In this document: positions 1-8,425 of the stretch, in pieces | Position numbering within the stretch: the stretch's first letter is position 1 | How the letters are laid out: every line of letters starts with the position of its first letter | Assembly (NCBI RefSeq): GCF_003429005.1 | Contig: NZ_QVQV01000010.1 | Span: forward strand, 1-64,000 | Length of the DNA stretch: 64,000 nucleotides | Origin: Paraburkholderia sp. DHOC27 | GTDB taxonomy: Bacteria; Pseudomonadota; Gammaproteobacteria; Burkholderiales; Burkholderiaceae | Reading direction: 5' to 3' | Translations under genes and position numbers: made by a program | Notes under the pieces: generated by a model | The model's input: only the letters and a program-made list of their open reading frames with translations | The model's database searches: none | Told to the model about the DNA's origin: nothing

Positions 1-242
1 CCTGGCTCGTGCCTGGCTCGTGCCTGAGCAGTGCCTGGCTCGTGCCTGAGCAGTGCCTGGCTCGTGCCTGAGCAGTGCCTGGCTCGTGCCTGAGCAATGC
101 CTGGCTCGTGCCTGAGCAATGCCTGGCTCGTGCCTGAGCAGTGCCTCGCTCGTGCCTGAGTAGTGCCTGAGTAGTGCCTGAGTAGTGCCTGAGTAGTGCC
201 TGAGTAGTGCCTGAATAGTGCCTGAATAGTGCCTGAATAGTG
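1..242. repeat. 11-bp tandem repeat array (left edge of window)
   Basis: About 22 head-to-tail copies of an 11-bp unit run in from the window edge. Variants are GCCTGGCTCGT, GCCTGAGCAGT, GCCTGAGCAAT, GCCTGAGTAGT and GCCTGAATAGT. The first half alternates two variants, giving a 22-bp higher-order period; the second half is homogenised to GTAGT and then ATAGT versions. Degenerate copies (for example GCCTGAGAAAT and GCCTGCCTTGT) can be followed to about 370. No spacers are present, so this is not a CRISPR. The 11-bp period is not a multiple of three and no gene is evident. The array may extend left of the window. Confidence 0.95.
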
Positions 243-376
243 CCTCGGGTTGTAACATCGCTCGGCCTGGCTTGTTGCGACGCCCGCCTAACGCCTGAGA
301 AATACCCAGCTTTAGCTTCTTCAACGCCAGGTTTGCACCCGAACAACGCCTGCCTTGTGCCTGAACAGTGCGTTGC

Positions 377-735
377 TCACGAACACACCCTCTGTGCCGC
401 GCCGGCGGTCCACCCATATGACCATTCGAGACCCTCCGCGATCGCCCGGATGAGCACCCACTTCCCTTCCGTGAAGGCGTGCGACGTGTCGAGTGCATTT
501 ACGCGGGCGCTACCGCGCACTTTCACGCCGGCAAACAGATTCGCCAGCAGATACCGCTGCTCGATCAGCCAGCGAAACAGCGCGCCCAGCACGACAGCGC
601 GTACGCGGCCGAGCGGGCCGACAGGCCACCCGAGAACGGGCGCCAGTCGGGGGCATTGCGTGACCGGACCGATCCCACCCAGCACTCCCGTGGCGTCGGT
701 CACCGCCGCAACCACGCGTTGTCATCCATCAGCTC
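377..735 (-). pseudogene. Tyrosine recombinase (phage-type integrase) remnant
   Basis: On the minus strand the frame contains LGALFRWLIEQRYLLAN, FAGVKVRG, ALDTSHAFTEG and EGLEWSYGWTA. This run resembles the N-terminal/core-binding part of tyrosine recombinases common in Burkholderia genomes. A short in-order piece (MDDNAWLRR) lies upstream in another frame near 715-735, so at least one frameshift separates them. The frame stops at 377, before the catalytic domain; no R-H-R-Y residues are present. It is a dead fragment marking past integration. The family call rests on recalled similarity. Confidence 0.6.
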
Positions 736-750
736 TCCGCCCCGATCTCG

Positions 751-1652
751 CCTTCGGGTGGGGATTGGTACGCGCTGTCCTGCGCACCCGGAACCTGATA
801 GTCCCGCATTCCACATCGTGAAACTTGGCCACATTGTCTTAAAAAAGTGCGTGTTCCGAGTTGCGATGCTGCCCAGCTCACAACTCAGCCCCGGCCTTAC
901 GGTTCGGAGTTACCTGGCAATGAAGCCTGGCGCCGGCCCTTCAACGGAGAGGCCACACCGTCGCGCTTCCATCTTCACGAAGAAGACGGTCAAGAGATAG
1001 CGCGCATATCTCAAAGGAATTAACTCTCCCGCCCACGTAGGGGGGGCGAAGCCCACCACGAACCTCAACGCTGGCGCGAAGGGTCGATGGCTCGTCCGCA
1101 GCGGACGACTAGGCTTCCATTTTGGGGGGTGGCGGGTCGGGTTTCGGCTGCACGTCTTTCGACGTTCTGCACCCGAATGTCGCTAGCTCGGCCGCACTGG
1201 TCAAGGGTTTCGCCTTGCCTCTGTCCCGAACTTTCGCCTAAACGCCTTAGTTTAAAAAAGCGCCGCAGGGGCGTTTGAGTGCAAAAAACTTCATGTGGGC
1301 GAAACAATCGCCTCAACATCCTGGGGTGTCCATGCGAGCGCGGGACGGAAAACTGCCGCATCGGCGGCGCGTTGAAATCTCAATGCAAAACCGGAAGGCA
1401 TCGTTGCGCGCTAAGCGGGCAACGAGCATTGGCATGAGCAAAGCATAGTTATCCTGTCTTCGCAAGAGACTGTGCGCGCATATCGAACTACAGCTCTGTG
1501 CGTAACCATTGCAGCGCGCGCAGATTCCTTGCATCACTCAATGTGCGCGCGATCGCCGCCGGCAAATGGCAGGCAACTTAACAGCGATCTGTGAGTGTTC
1601 GCCAAAGATGACGTGCTGCTGAGCGTACGCGGTCGCTTCATCGATACGCTTC
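751..1652. other. No convincing gene
   Basis: Several open frames up to 173 codons exist here, but they overlap on both strands and show no ribosome binding site or recognisable domain. The segment 1563-1652 is one copy of a diverged duplication whose partner is 1797-1878. I see no coding gene or RNA gene. Confidence 0.5.
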
Positions 1653-1878
1653 GGGTCGTCTACGGGCGAGTTAGGGGTTCTTCAAGGGTAAGTTGCGGGT
1701 GACTCACGGGCGAGTCAGGGGTTCTTCAAGGGTAAGTTGCGGGTGACTCATGGGCGAGTCAGGGGTTCTTCAAGGGTAAGTTGCGGGTGACTCATGGGCT
1801 AATGGCGGGCAAGTTGACGGCGGTCTGTGGGTGTTGACTTGCTGCTGGGCGTACGCGCTCGCTTCATCGATACGCTAG
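1563..1878. repeat. Diverged segmental duplication (1563-1652 and 1797-1878)
   Basis: The two segments share an ordered series of words: AATGGC(A/G)GGCAA, a CTGTG(A/G)GTGTT block, TGCTGCTG(A/G)GCGTACGCG and GCTTCATCGATACGCT. The second copy lacks about 15 bp present in the first. Each copy sits immediately before a block of the 44-bp tandem repeat. A compound unit (unique lead plus tandem block) was therefore duplicated as a whole. Confidence 0.75.
1653..1800. repeat. 44-bp tandem repeat, block 1
   Basis: Copies start at 1653, 1697, 1741 and (partial) 1785, an exact 44-bp period. Each begins GGGTGACTCA(C/T)GGGCGAGTC, followed by a run containing GGGGTTCTTCAAGGGTAAG. The first copy is diverged at its start. 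Each unit carries TGACTCA and the half-site GAGTCA. No open frame persists through the block. Confidence 0.9.
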
Positions 1879-2085
1879 GGGTGACTCACGGGCGAGTCAG
1901 GGGTTCTTCACGGGTAAGTGGCGGGTGACTCATGGGCGAGTCAGGGGTTCTTCAAGGGTAAGTGGCGGGTGACTCATGGGCGAGTCAGGGGTTCTTCAAG
2001 GGTAAGTCGCGGGTGACTCACGGGCAAGTCAGAGGTTTTTCAAGGGTAAGTTGCAGGTGACTCACGGGCTAATGGCGGGTAACTT
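1879..2085. repeat. 44-bp tandem repeat, block 2
   Basis: The same 44-bp unit recurs with starts at 1879, 1923, 1967, 2011 and 2055 (partial). It ends in the words CTAATGGCGGG that also end block 1, so both blocks share the same boundary. Differences between copies are single-base changes. After 2085 unique sequence resumes with no gene up to the IS66 remnant. Confidence 0.9.
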
Positions 2086-2279
2086 GAGGGCGTGTGGTGG
2101 GTTGTTCACGGACTGGAATGTGGCGCTGCGCGGCTTTGTTTTCGGCCTATCCGGACAACCTCAGTGGGAAAAACTTTTGCAACAACGCATTTTCGAACCA
2201 CGACTAGTATGTAACCGTCTTATCACGATCGTTCTCGACAACAGGTTGATATCGGACAATTGAACGCAGCTCGCTGAGT

Positions 2280-2397
2280 TCAGGCGGCGTTGTGGTGAAG
2301 CTGATCGGCGACGACCGATGGCAACAGCTCATCGACGCGATTGACTGGATGCTCGGCAATGCGAGCGATGACGTGGCGCAGGTAGGCCTCGGATCAA
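2280..2397 (-). pseudogene. IS66-family transposase (TnpC) C-terminal remnant
   Basis: Reading the minus strand from about 2397 to a TGA at 2280 gives EAYLRHVIARIAEHPVN followed by RVDELLPSVVA. This is close to the conserved C-terminal end of IS66 transposases (YLRDVLxRIADHPxNRIDELLPW). Nothing upstream in the frame continues the protein, so only about 38 residues remain. The family call is from recalled similarity. Confidence 0.65.
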
Positions 2398-2452
2398 GGC
2401 AAGCGAAAGTTCGCGCTGCGTTTGCGCGCGGCTCGCTGCCTATCTCTTGACA

Positions 2453-3325
2453 CTAGTGGGCCAGCCGCGTGATCAGATCGACGAGATGGCTCGTCTGCTG
2501 TCCTTTCTGACAATAGCCATCAAACTCGTGATCGGCGAAATGCCTTCGCACCTCCGCCTCGTCCAGCGCCGTAAACGCGATGATGGCAATACCGCTGTTC
2601 GCTTCATTCTTTCGCAAGGCCATTGCAGCCTGAAACTCATTGCACTGAGGCATGGAAATATCCATGACGATGAGATGGGGACGCCACTCGCGTCCAACCC
2701 TGATAGCTTCCATCCCACCAAAGGCGATGCGGCAGTCAAATTCTTCCATCTCCAGATACGCGGCTAACGCCCGCGCGGAGCTAATATTGTCGTCCGCGAT
2801 CAACACGCGCGGCATCAAGGTATCGACCTTGACCGAGCGTTGTGTCCAGGGGCGGCAGGTGGCTTGCGGCACTGTTGGGTTCATATCGGCGTTGTCCGTC
2901 TGAAGGTCGCTATCCACGCACGGGTCCGTTAGCTCTTCGGCGTTGTCGAGTGGCGGACCATCCGGTAAAGGTTCCTGAGTATCTGGACCGCTTTCGAGCC
3001 CGGGAAAAACGGTCAGGGAAATATCCCGCAGTTGCGCGGCGCAACGACGCGCATCATGCGGTGAATTCTCATCCAGTACTTCCAGGAGGCCGACGATCGC
3101 TGCTAGAAAAGCATCTGAAAGCGGTGAAGCGTGCGAATGCTCGCGCAGATGAACGCCGCGCGCAAAAACCTGCCGTCCAAACTCAATCTGATGTGCGGCA
3201 AACGTGTCGTCGTCAATAGCATCCGGCACCACGACGAGCGCTCTCCCTGAAAGCGGGGGCGGAAGGCGGAAAAAAGCGTGGAGTCTCTCATTACGCGGCA
3301 CCCTCCGATTCGCAAGCCTCGGCAT
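2453..3325 (-). CDS. Response regulator with long uncharacterised N-terminus
   Basis: The protein has 290 residues. Residues 171-290 form a CheY-like receiver domain: acidic pocket D178-D179 (LIADDN), phospho-acceptor D222 (IVMDISMP), T252 (AFTALDE) and conserved K274. The K is followed by G where P is usual. Residues 1-170 match no domain I recognise and contain a Pro/Asp-rich linker at 110-160. No DNA-binding output domain follows the receiver. An internal ATG (MPRVLIADD) could give a stand-alone receiver of 120 residues. No histidine kinase gene is adjacent. The receiver assignment is firm; the role is unknown. Confidence 0.8.
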   Translation of the reverse strand: MPRLANRRVPRNERLHAFFRLPPPLSGRALVVVPDAIDDDTFAAHQIEFGRQVFARGVHLREHSHASPLSDAFLAAIVGLLEVLDENSPHDARRCAAQLRDISLTVFPGLESGPDTQEPLPDGPPLDNAEELTDPCVDSDLQTDNADMNPTVPQATCRPWTQRSVKVDTLMPRVLIADDNISSARALAAYLEMEEFDCRIAFGGMEAIRVGREWRPHLIVMDISMPQCNEFQAAMALRKNEANSGIAIIAFTALDEAEVRRHFADHEFDGYCQKGQQTSHLVDLITRLAH

Positions 3326-3470
3326 GACAAAAGTGCGGGCCGTCTCTCGTCGCCTTCAGGCAGGCGAGTAAAATCAATTCAAATTGGCGCTAATGACTGG
3401 ATGCTACGGATAGCTTCGCACGCCCGTCGGTCAGCGTCAAATACATTTGACGCCTTGCGACTATCCACCA

Positions 3471-4445
3471 ATGAATCCCCATTGGTTTCAACTATTCGAT
3501 GAGCTTAAGCGTCGGGGTATGTTCGAAAGCGACGCGCAACTTGCTGAGAGCCTCGCTGTCAGCAGGGCTCAGATCTCCGCTTGGCGGAATGGAAAGTCCG
3601 ACCTTGGCACTTTGACCAAAATCAAGATTCTTGATGCACTTGGCCACACGACATTACGATCGACATTGGTAAGCCTGCTGCCTGAGCGGAATCGTGAAGA
3701 CTCTAAAAATATTCATGAAGCTCTGGTCGCACGAGTCCAACGGCACGACCGGGCTCGACTAACGCTTGCGGAAAATCATGCAAGGAAAAGGGGCGGCCAT
3801 GCCGTGCCGAATCGCCTGCTGGCAGCGTTGCCCGCACCTGAACGCACCCGTATTGAGAACCACCTTACAGTGATGGAGTCACCACAAGGCATGGTGGTAT
3901 TTACGTCCAATAGCGCTCCCGAACAGGTCTATCTGCCAACGACCGCCGTCGTCACGATGCTCAGCGTCCAGGAGGACGGTGCATCTGCCGAGGTTGCCCT
4001 GGTGGGTCGAAATGGACTCTTGGGCGTCGGGTTATTTACCGGAGCAGAACCGACTTCCCTCCAGGCCATCGTGCAATGTGCCGGCGAAGCCTTCCGGCTC
4101 GATCCACGGTTCGTATTTGAGGAAATTGAACGCAGGGGTTCGCTCCACCGCGCATTCAGCCATGCATTAGTCCCACAAAACTTGCTACGCCACCAGGCAG
4201 GATATTTGCTGAGCTGCTGCCTACAGGACCTTCTGGGCCGCATTGCGAGACCGGCGAGATGCGAAAGCGTGGACCTTTCCGAGTTGCAGGTGGGCGCCGG
4301 TTCCCCTGCCGTGTGCGGGGCTGGCCCGCATGTCTCGCGGCGCTCGGCCCCCGCTTCGCACGCGCCGCGGATCCGGCGCCGCTCGATTATTTCCTCCATG
4401 CCGCGGGTCCCGCAGCGGCGCCCACCATGCATCTCGGCTGGGTAA
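3471..4445 (+). CDS. XRE-like HTH fused to Crp/Fnr-type cyclic-nucleotide-binding domain
   Basis: Start ATG 3471 gives 324 residues. Residues 1-75 contain a helix-turn-helix of lambda-repressor type (DAQLAESLAVSRAQISAWRNG). From about residue 105 there is a Crp/Fnr sensor-like half (NRLLAALPAPERTRIENHL, YLPTTAVVTML, GASAEVALVGRNGLLGV, GEAFRLDPRFVFEE). The usual C-terminal winged helix of Crp/Fnr proteins is not recognisable after residue 255. The last 62 codons overlap coxB in another frame and are Arg/Ser/Pro-rich, like a read-through tail. The gene therefore looks like a hybrid whose 3' end was lost when it was joined to the oxidase operon. Part of it (4041-4160) is duplicated as a fragment at 26299-26424. 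It could control the oxidase downstream; that is inference. Confidence 0.65.
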   Translation: MNPHWFQLFDELKRRGMFESDAQLAESLAVSRAQISAWRNGKSDLGTLTKIKILDALGHTTLRSTLVSLLPERNREDSKNIHEALVARVQRHDRARLTLAENHARKRGGHAVPNRLLAALPAPERTRIENHLTVMESPQGMVVFTSNSAPEQVYLPTTAVVTMLSVQEDGASAEVALVGRNGLLGVGLFTGAEPTSLQAIVQCAGEAFRLDPRFVFEEIERRGSLHRAFSHALVPQNLLRHQAGYLLSCCLQDLLGRIARPARCESVDLSELQVGAGSPAVCGAGPHVSRRSAPASHAPRIRRRSIISSMPRVPQRRPPCISAG

Positions 4446-5314
4446 TGACGGCAATCGCGTCAGGCGTGACGATGCTGATCGCGGTGTTACTGGCCGCCGC
4501 GATACTCCGCAAACGCTCAACCGTCCGGCCCCACGAACTGCATGGGGACCACGGCGGCCTGATGTGGATCTACATCGGCACGGGCGTTTCATCCGTCGCT
4601 TTGTTTGCCATTCTGGTCTACGTGCTGGGAACGCTGGAAAGCGTCGCCGCGCCGTCCAGAACGCCAGCTTTGACCGTCACGGTCACTGCCTACGATTGGT
4701 GGTGGAAGATCGAATACGACGACGACGACCACACCCACCACTTTGTTACCGCCAATGAGATTCACATTCCCGTTGGCGCACCCGTGAAAGTCCTGCTACA
4801 AAGCGCCGACGTGATCCACGCATTCTGGGTACCGCAACTGGCCGGCAAAACGCAAACCATCCCTGGCCAGGTCAATGAGCAATGGATCGAGGCCGATCAC
4901 GAAGGCGTCTACCGCGGGCAATGCTCACAGTTTTGCGGCGCACAACACGCGCATATGGCCTTTGAGGTGGTCGCGCAAAACGCAAACGACTTCGCAGCGT
5001 GGCGCGCACAACAAGCGCAAGCGCAGCCTCCTGCGAACGGGAACGTTGCGGCGGGGCAGCACCTCTTCCACGACCGCTGCGCCGGTTGCCACACGATTCG
5101 TGGCACGGACGCGGTGGGCATGCAGGCTCCAGATCTGACCCATCTCAATTCGCGCAGGCTTCTCGCCGCCGGCGCAATGACTAACACGCCGGCGCATCAA
5201 CTCGACTGGATCGCACGCGCGCAGCAGATCAAGCCCGATTCGTTGATGCCGAGCATCGCTCTTTCGGTGCCAGAGGCCGCTTCGCTGTCCGCGTATCTGT
5301 CTACCTTGCGCTAA
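4259..5314 (+). CDS. coxB: Cytochrome c oxidase subunit II, caa3 type with fused cytochrome c domain
   Basis: Subunit II carries the CuA centre that takes electrons from cytochrome c. From ATG 4259 it has 351 residues: a signal-like segment ending ARA-AD near 36, two membrane helices near 58-78 and 104-127, and the cupredoxin domain. CuA ligands are C222 and C226 (CSQFC), H230 or H232 and M233, with the first His in VIHAFWVP. A heme c site CAGCH lies at 274-278, so this is a caa3-type fusion able to oxidise quinol-derived electrons without a separate soluble donor. An alternative GTG start at 4313 gives a more ordinary signal peptide and shortens the overlap with the upstream regulator. The coxA gene follows after 10 bp. 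Confidence 0.92.
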   Translation: MRKRGPFRVAGGRRFPCRVRGWPACLAALGPRFARAADPAPLDYFLHAAGPAAAPTMHLGWVMTAIASGVTMLIAVLLAAAILRKRSTVRPHELHGDHGGLMWIYIGTGVSSVALFAILVYVLGTLESVAAPSRTPALTVTVTAYDWWWKIEYDDDDHTHHFVTANEIHIPVGAPVKVLLQSADVIHAFWVPQLAGKTQTIPGQVNEQWIEADHEGVYRGQCSQFCGAQHAHMAFEVVAQNANDFAAWRAQQAQAQPPANGNVAAGQHLFHDRCAGCHTIRGTDAVGMQAPDLTHLNSRRLLAAGAMTNTPAHQLDWIARAQQIKPDSLMPSIALSVPEAASLSAYLSTLR

Positions 5315-5324
5315 CGGGAACGAC

Positions 5325-7343
5325 ATGCCAAACCCCCACGCCTCCGTCTCGCCCCGTCCGCCACAATTGCCGCACCTGACGCGGCCGCTGCACGTGGGAC
5401 GCATCGCTCAGGACAGCGACGAGGCGCGCCGCCTGCATGAGATTTGGGGGTCGCCTCCTGGCTGGCGCGGCTGGTTTTCGACGGTGGATCACAAAGCAAT
5501 CGGCTTGCGGTACCTGGTGACGGCTTTCCTGTTCCTGCTGGCTGGCGGCGTCGAGGCACTCATCATGCGGGCACAACTCGCGCGGCCCAACGCTGCACTG
5601 CTGACACCGGATCAATATAACCAGCTCTTCACAATGCACGGCGTGACAATGATTTTTCTCTACGCCCTGCCCGTTCTGTCCGGCTTTTCAAACTACCTCT
5701 GGCCACTCATTCTCGGCGCCCGCGACATGGCGTTTCCGCGTTTGAACGCGCTGTCGTACTGGGTCTTTGTCTTTGCGGGGCTGTTCCTTTATTCGAGCTT
5801 CCCGCTTGGCGAAGCGCCCAACGCCGGCTGGTTCAACTACGCGCCGCTGTCCGCCCTCGAATACGACACTGGGCCCAACATTGACGTGTACGCCCTCGGG
5901 ATGGTCCTGCTGGGCATTTCCACGACCGTCGGCTCGATCAACTTCGTCGTTACCCTGTTGCGTATGCGGGCGCCTGGCATGTCTCTCGACCGCATGCCGG
6001 TGCTGGTCTGGGGCACGCTTACGGCGTCTGCCGGCAACCTGCTGGCGGTTCCTTCGGTGAGCCTTGCGTTCTTTCTACTGTGGCTCGACCGACGGGTCGG
6101 CACACACTTCTTTGACGTGCTCAACGGTGGAAGGCCGCTCCTTTGGCAACATCTGTTCTGGATCTTTGCGCATCCCTGGGTCTATGCAGTCGTGTTGCCC
6201 GCCATGGGCATTGTCTCGGACGCATTACCCGTGTTTTGCCGTCGGCCGCTGGTGGGATATGGGCCGGTCGCACTATCGACGGTGGCGACGATGGCGATTG
6301 GCTTCGTGGTGTGGATTCACCACATGTTTGCAACGGGCATTCCCGCACTTGCGCTGTCTTTCTTTGGCGCGGCAAGCATGGTGATTGCGGTGCCCAGCGC
6401 GGTGGCTACGTTTGCATGGATCGCCACCATCTGGACCGGGCGCCCGGTGTTCCGCGTGCCCTTCCTGTTCTTCGCCGGCTTCGTATTGCTGTTCGTGGTG
6501 GGCGGCGTCTCCGGCGTCATGACTGCCGCCGTACCGTTCGACTGGCAACTGACCGACACCTACTTCGTCGTCGCTCATCTTCACTACGTTCTGCTCGGCA
6601 TCAACGTCTTTCCCGTAATTGGTGGCATCTACTTCTGGTTCCCCAAATTCACCGGCCGGATGATGAGCGAACGCCTAGGGCGCCTGGGTTTCTGGGTGAT
6701 GTTCGCCAGCTTCAACGTGACCTTCTTTCCGATGCACATCGCGGGCCTGCTGGGCATGCCGCGGCGCATTTACACCTACCCTGCCGATATGGGCTGGAAT
6801 ACCGTCAACCTGATCACGTCGGTCGGCTCCTTCGTCTTTGCGATCGGCGTCCTGATCTTTCTGGTCGATCTGCTGTACAGCCTGAAGCGCGGGCCACTGG
6901 CTGGCGATAATCCTTGGGATGCACCCACCCTCGAGTGGAGCGTCAGTTCACCGCCGCCGCCCTACAACTTCGCGGTTCTGCCCTATGTGGGCAGCCGTCA
7001 CCCGCTATGGGAGGGCCGCCTCGATCAGGACTTCGGGCACACCGATGCTTCCGCACGTTCGAGTCTCCAGGAAGGTTTCCTGCTCGGCGAAGGCCGCGAA
7101 GCATTGGGGACGACCGCGCTCGAGGCACTGCCCGACGTGATTCTGAAAATGCCGGAGGACTCGTACGCGCCCTTCTGGCTCGGCCTGTTTGCCACGCTCG
7201 TATTTGTCGGGCTCCTGTTGCAAAGCGTGCTGTTCACGGCAGCCATGTTGCTGGGCTGTGCGGTTTCAATCGCAATCTGGCTGTGGCCCGAGCGAGCGCT
7301 GGTCCAGCGCGAGCCTGAGCCCGTCACGGATATTGGAGGTTGA
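5325..7343 (+). CDS. coxA: Cytochrome c oxidase subunit I
   Basis: Catalytic heme-copper subunit of the aa3/caa3 oxidase, 672 residues. The heme a and CuB ligand motifs are all present: MHGVTMIFLY, HPWVYAVVLPAMG (CuB His with the cross-linked Tyr), IHHMFATG (CuB His-His) and VAHLHYVLLG (heme a3 and heme a His). VDHKAIGLRYL near residue 55 is the usual entry to the first helix. After the 12-helix core there is a soluble loop and two further hydrophobic segments near 610-655, as in longer CtaD forms. No separate subunit IV or heme A synthesis gene is present, so assembly factors must be elsewhere. It lies within a co-directional operon between coxB and coxC. Confidence 0.96.
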   Translation: MPNPHASVSPRPPQLPHLTRPLHVGRIAQDSDEARRLHEIWGSPPGWRGWFSTVDHKAIGLRYLVTAFLFLLAGGVEALIMRAQLARPNAALLTPDQYNQLFTMHGVTMIFLYALPVLSGFSNYLWPLILGARDMAFPRLNALSYWVFVFAGLFLYSSFPLGEAPNAGWFNYAPLSALEYDTGPNIDVYALGMVLLGISTTVGSINFVVTLLRMRAPGMSLDRMPVLVWGTLTASAGNLLAVPSVSLAFFLLWLDRRVGTHFFDVLNGGRPLLWQHLFWIFAHPWVYAVVLPAMGIVSDALPVFCRRPLVGYGPVALSTVATMAIGFVVWIHHMFATGIPALALSFFGAASMVIAVPSAVATFAWIATIWTGRPVFRVPFLFFAGFVLLFVVGGVSGVMTAAVPFDWQLTDTYFVVAHLHYVLLGINVFPVIGGIYFWFPKFTGRMMSERLGRLGFWVMFASFNVTFFPMHIAGLLGMPRRIYTYPADMGWNTVNLITSVGSFVFAIGVLIFLVDLLYSLKRGPLAGDNPWDAPTLEWSVSSPPPPYNFAVLPYVGSRHPLWEGRLDQDFGHTDASARSSLQEGFLLGEGREALGTTALEALPDVILKMPEDSYAPFWLGLFATLVFVGLLLQSVLFTAAMLLGCAVSIAIWLWPERALVQREPEPVTDIGG

Positions 7344-7344
7344 G

Positions 7345-7959
7345 TTGAGCGAGATTGTGCAACAGGACGAAGCGATGCTCCCGGTAGGCAGTGCCGGCGA
7401 GCGCTCGGGTGGATGGTGGGGCTGCATGGCGCTGATCGTCACCGAAGGATCGCTGTTCGGCTACCTCATCTTCTCGTATCTGTATCTCGCAACCCAGGAA
7501 GGGCAAAACTGGCCGCCGGAAGGACTCCCTGCGCTGGGGCTTGGCATCTTCAATACGGGCGTCTTGCTGTCGAGCAGCGGCTTCGTCTGGTTCTGCGAAC
7601 GCTGCGTGCGGCACCGGCGTCTGCGCATGGGCGTGGCATCAATGGGCATCGCCGTTGTGCTGGGAGTTCTGTTCGTCGGCATTCAGCTAAAGGAGTGGCA
7701 AAACCACCCCTACGGTCTTAGTGCGCAACTCTACAGTTCGCTGTACTTCACCATAACCGGCTTCCATATGGTTCACGTGCTGGTGGGAATCGTTGTACTC
7801 GCCATGCTGCTGATATGGACTGCACTCGGATACTTTGACGAGAAGCGCTGCCTCGCGTTGAGCATAGGTGGACTGTACTGGCATTTCGTCGACGCAGTGT
7901 GGTTGTTCATATTTTCCACGCTGTACCTGTCGCCATACCTTCTGCGAACCGGATCATGA
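7345..7959 (+). CDS. coxC: Cytochrome c oxidase subunit III
   Basis: Membrane subunit III of the heme-copper oxidase, 204 residues with five hydrophobic segments. Diagnostic pieces are ALIVTEGSLFGYLIF, the central Glu-containing helices, TGFHMVHVLVG and YWHFVDAVWLFIF at the C-terminus. I chose TTG 7345 because GGAGG lies at 7335-7339 with a 5-base gap; the next in-frame candidates are GTG 7357 and ATG 7375. It starts one base after the coxA stop codon and overlaps the next gene by 4 bp, so translation is probably coupled. Confidence 0.9.
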   Translation: MSEIVQQDEAMLPVGSAGERSGGWWGCMALIVTEGSLFGYLIFSYLYLATQEGQNWPPEGLPALGLGIFNTGVLLSSSGFVWFCERCVRHRRLRMGVASMGIAVVLGVLFVGIQLKEWQNHPYGLSAQLYSSLYFTITGFHMVHVLVGIVVLAMLLIWTALGYFDEKRCLALSIGGLYWHFVDAVWLFIFSTLYLSPYLLRTGS

Positions 7960-8423
7960 AAGCAAAACATATTCATGATCACCGGGGTCCACATAACGAA
8001 CCACAGGGGCGACCTGGCGGAGGAACCCGCAACATTCGTTCAGTGCGACTGCATGCGCTCGCTGGTATTGTGATTGCACCGCTCGCGTGGGTGACGCAGA
8101 TGGGGCTAACGGAAGCACTTGCCGCGCAAAGCTGCTTTCCTCATGATCATCCGCTGCATGCGCCCGCGCTGCCACGCCTGGCTGCTGCGATACTTGCGAT
8201 CAATGTAGTGTGTCTGATGCTGGGATGCCTGGGAGGATACCTTGGCTGGCGCAATCTTCTGCTGCTGCGCCGCGAGCGTAAGCGGCAAACCGGCCGGGAG
8301 GAAAGCGGCGAACTCAGTTGGACCGTTGCCTATGTGGGCGCATTGAGCAGCACGCTGTTTCTTTTCGCGCTTGTGACCACAGACATCGCGGTGCTGATCG
8401 TCTCTCCCTGCGGCAGGTGGTGA
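7956..8423 (+). CDS. Small membrane protein of the oxidase operon
   Basis: 155 residues, ATG 7956 overlapping the coxC stop (ATGA). Three hydrophobic segments are visible near residues 30-50, 74-96 and 124-147, with a basic cytoplasmic loop (LLLRRERKRQ). The N-terminus is His-rich. I do not recognise the family. Proteins of this size and topology are often found after coxC in oxidase operons, which suggests an accessory or assembly subunit, but no metal-binding motif typical of CtaG or subunit IV is seen. The next gene begins 2 bases after the stop. Confidence 0.75.
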   Translation: MKAKHIHDHRGPHNEPQGRPGGGTRNIRSVRLHALAGIVIAPLAWVTQMGLTEALAAQSCFPHDHPLHAPALPRLAAAILAINVVCLMLGCLGGYLGWRNLLLLRRERKRQTGREESGELSWTVAYVGALSSTLFLFALVTTDIAVLIVSPCGRW

Positions 8424-8425
8424 CC

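Noticed and set aside
1..242. CRISPR array
   Set aside because: The 11-bp units are directly adjacent with no spacers, and no cas gene is in the window.
240..1000. Plus-strand coding genes of 193 and 173 codons
   Set aside because: They run opposite to the integrase remnant, partly out of tandem repeat, with Arg/Pro/His-rich translations typical of shadow frames in GC-rich DNA.
1653..2085. CRISPR array of 44-bp period
   Set aside because: The whole 44-bp unit is repeated, so there is no variable spacer.
6143..6910. 255-codon plus-strand frame inside coxA
   Set aside because: Shadow of coxA in another frame; His/Arg-rich and without recognisable domain.
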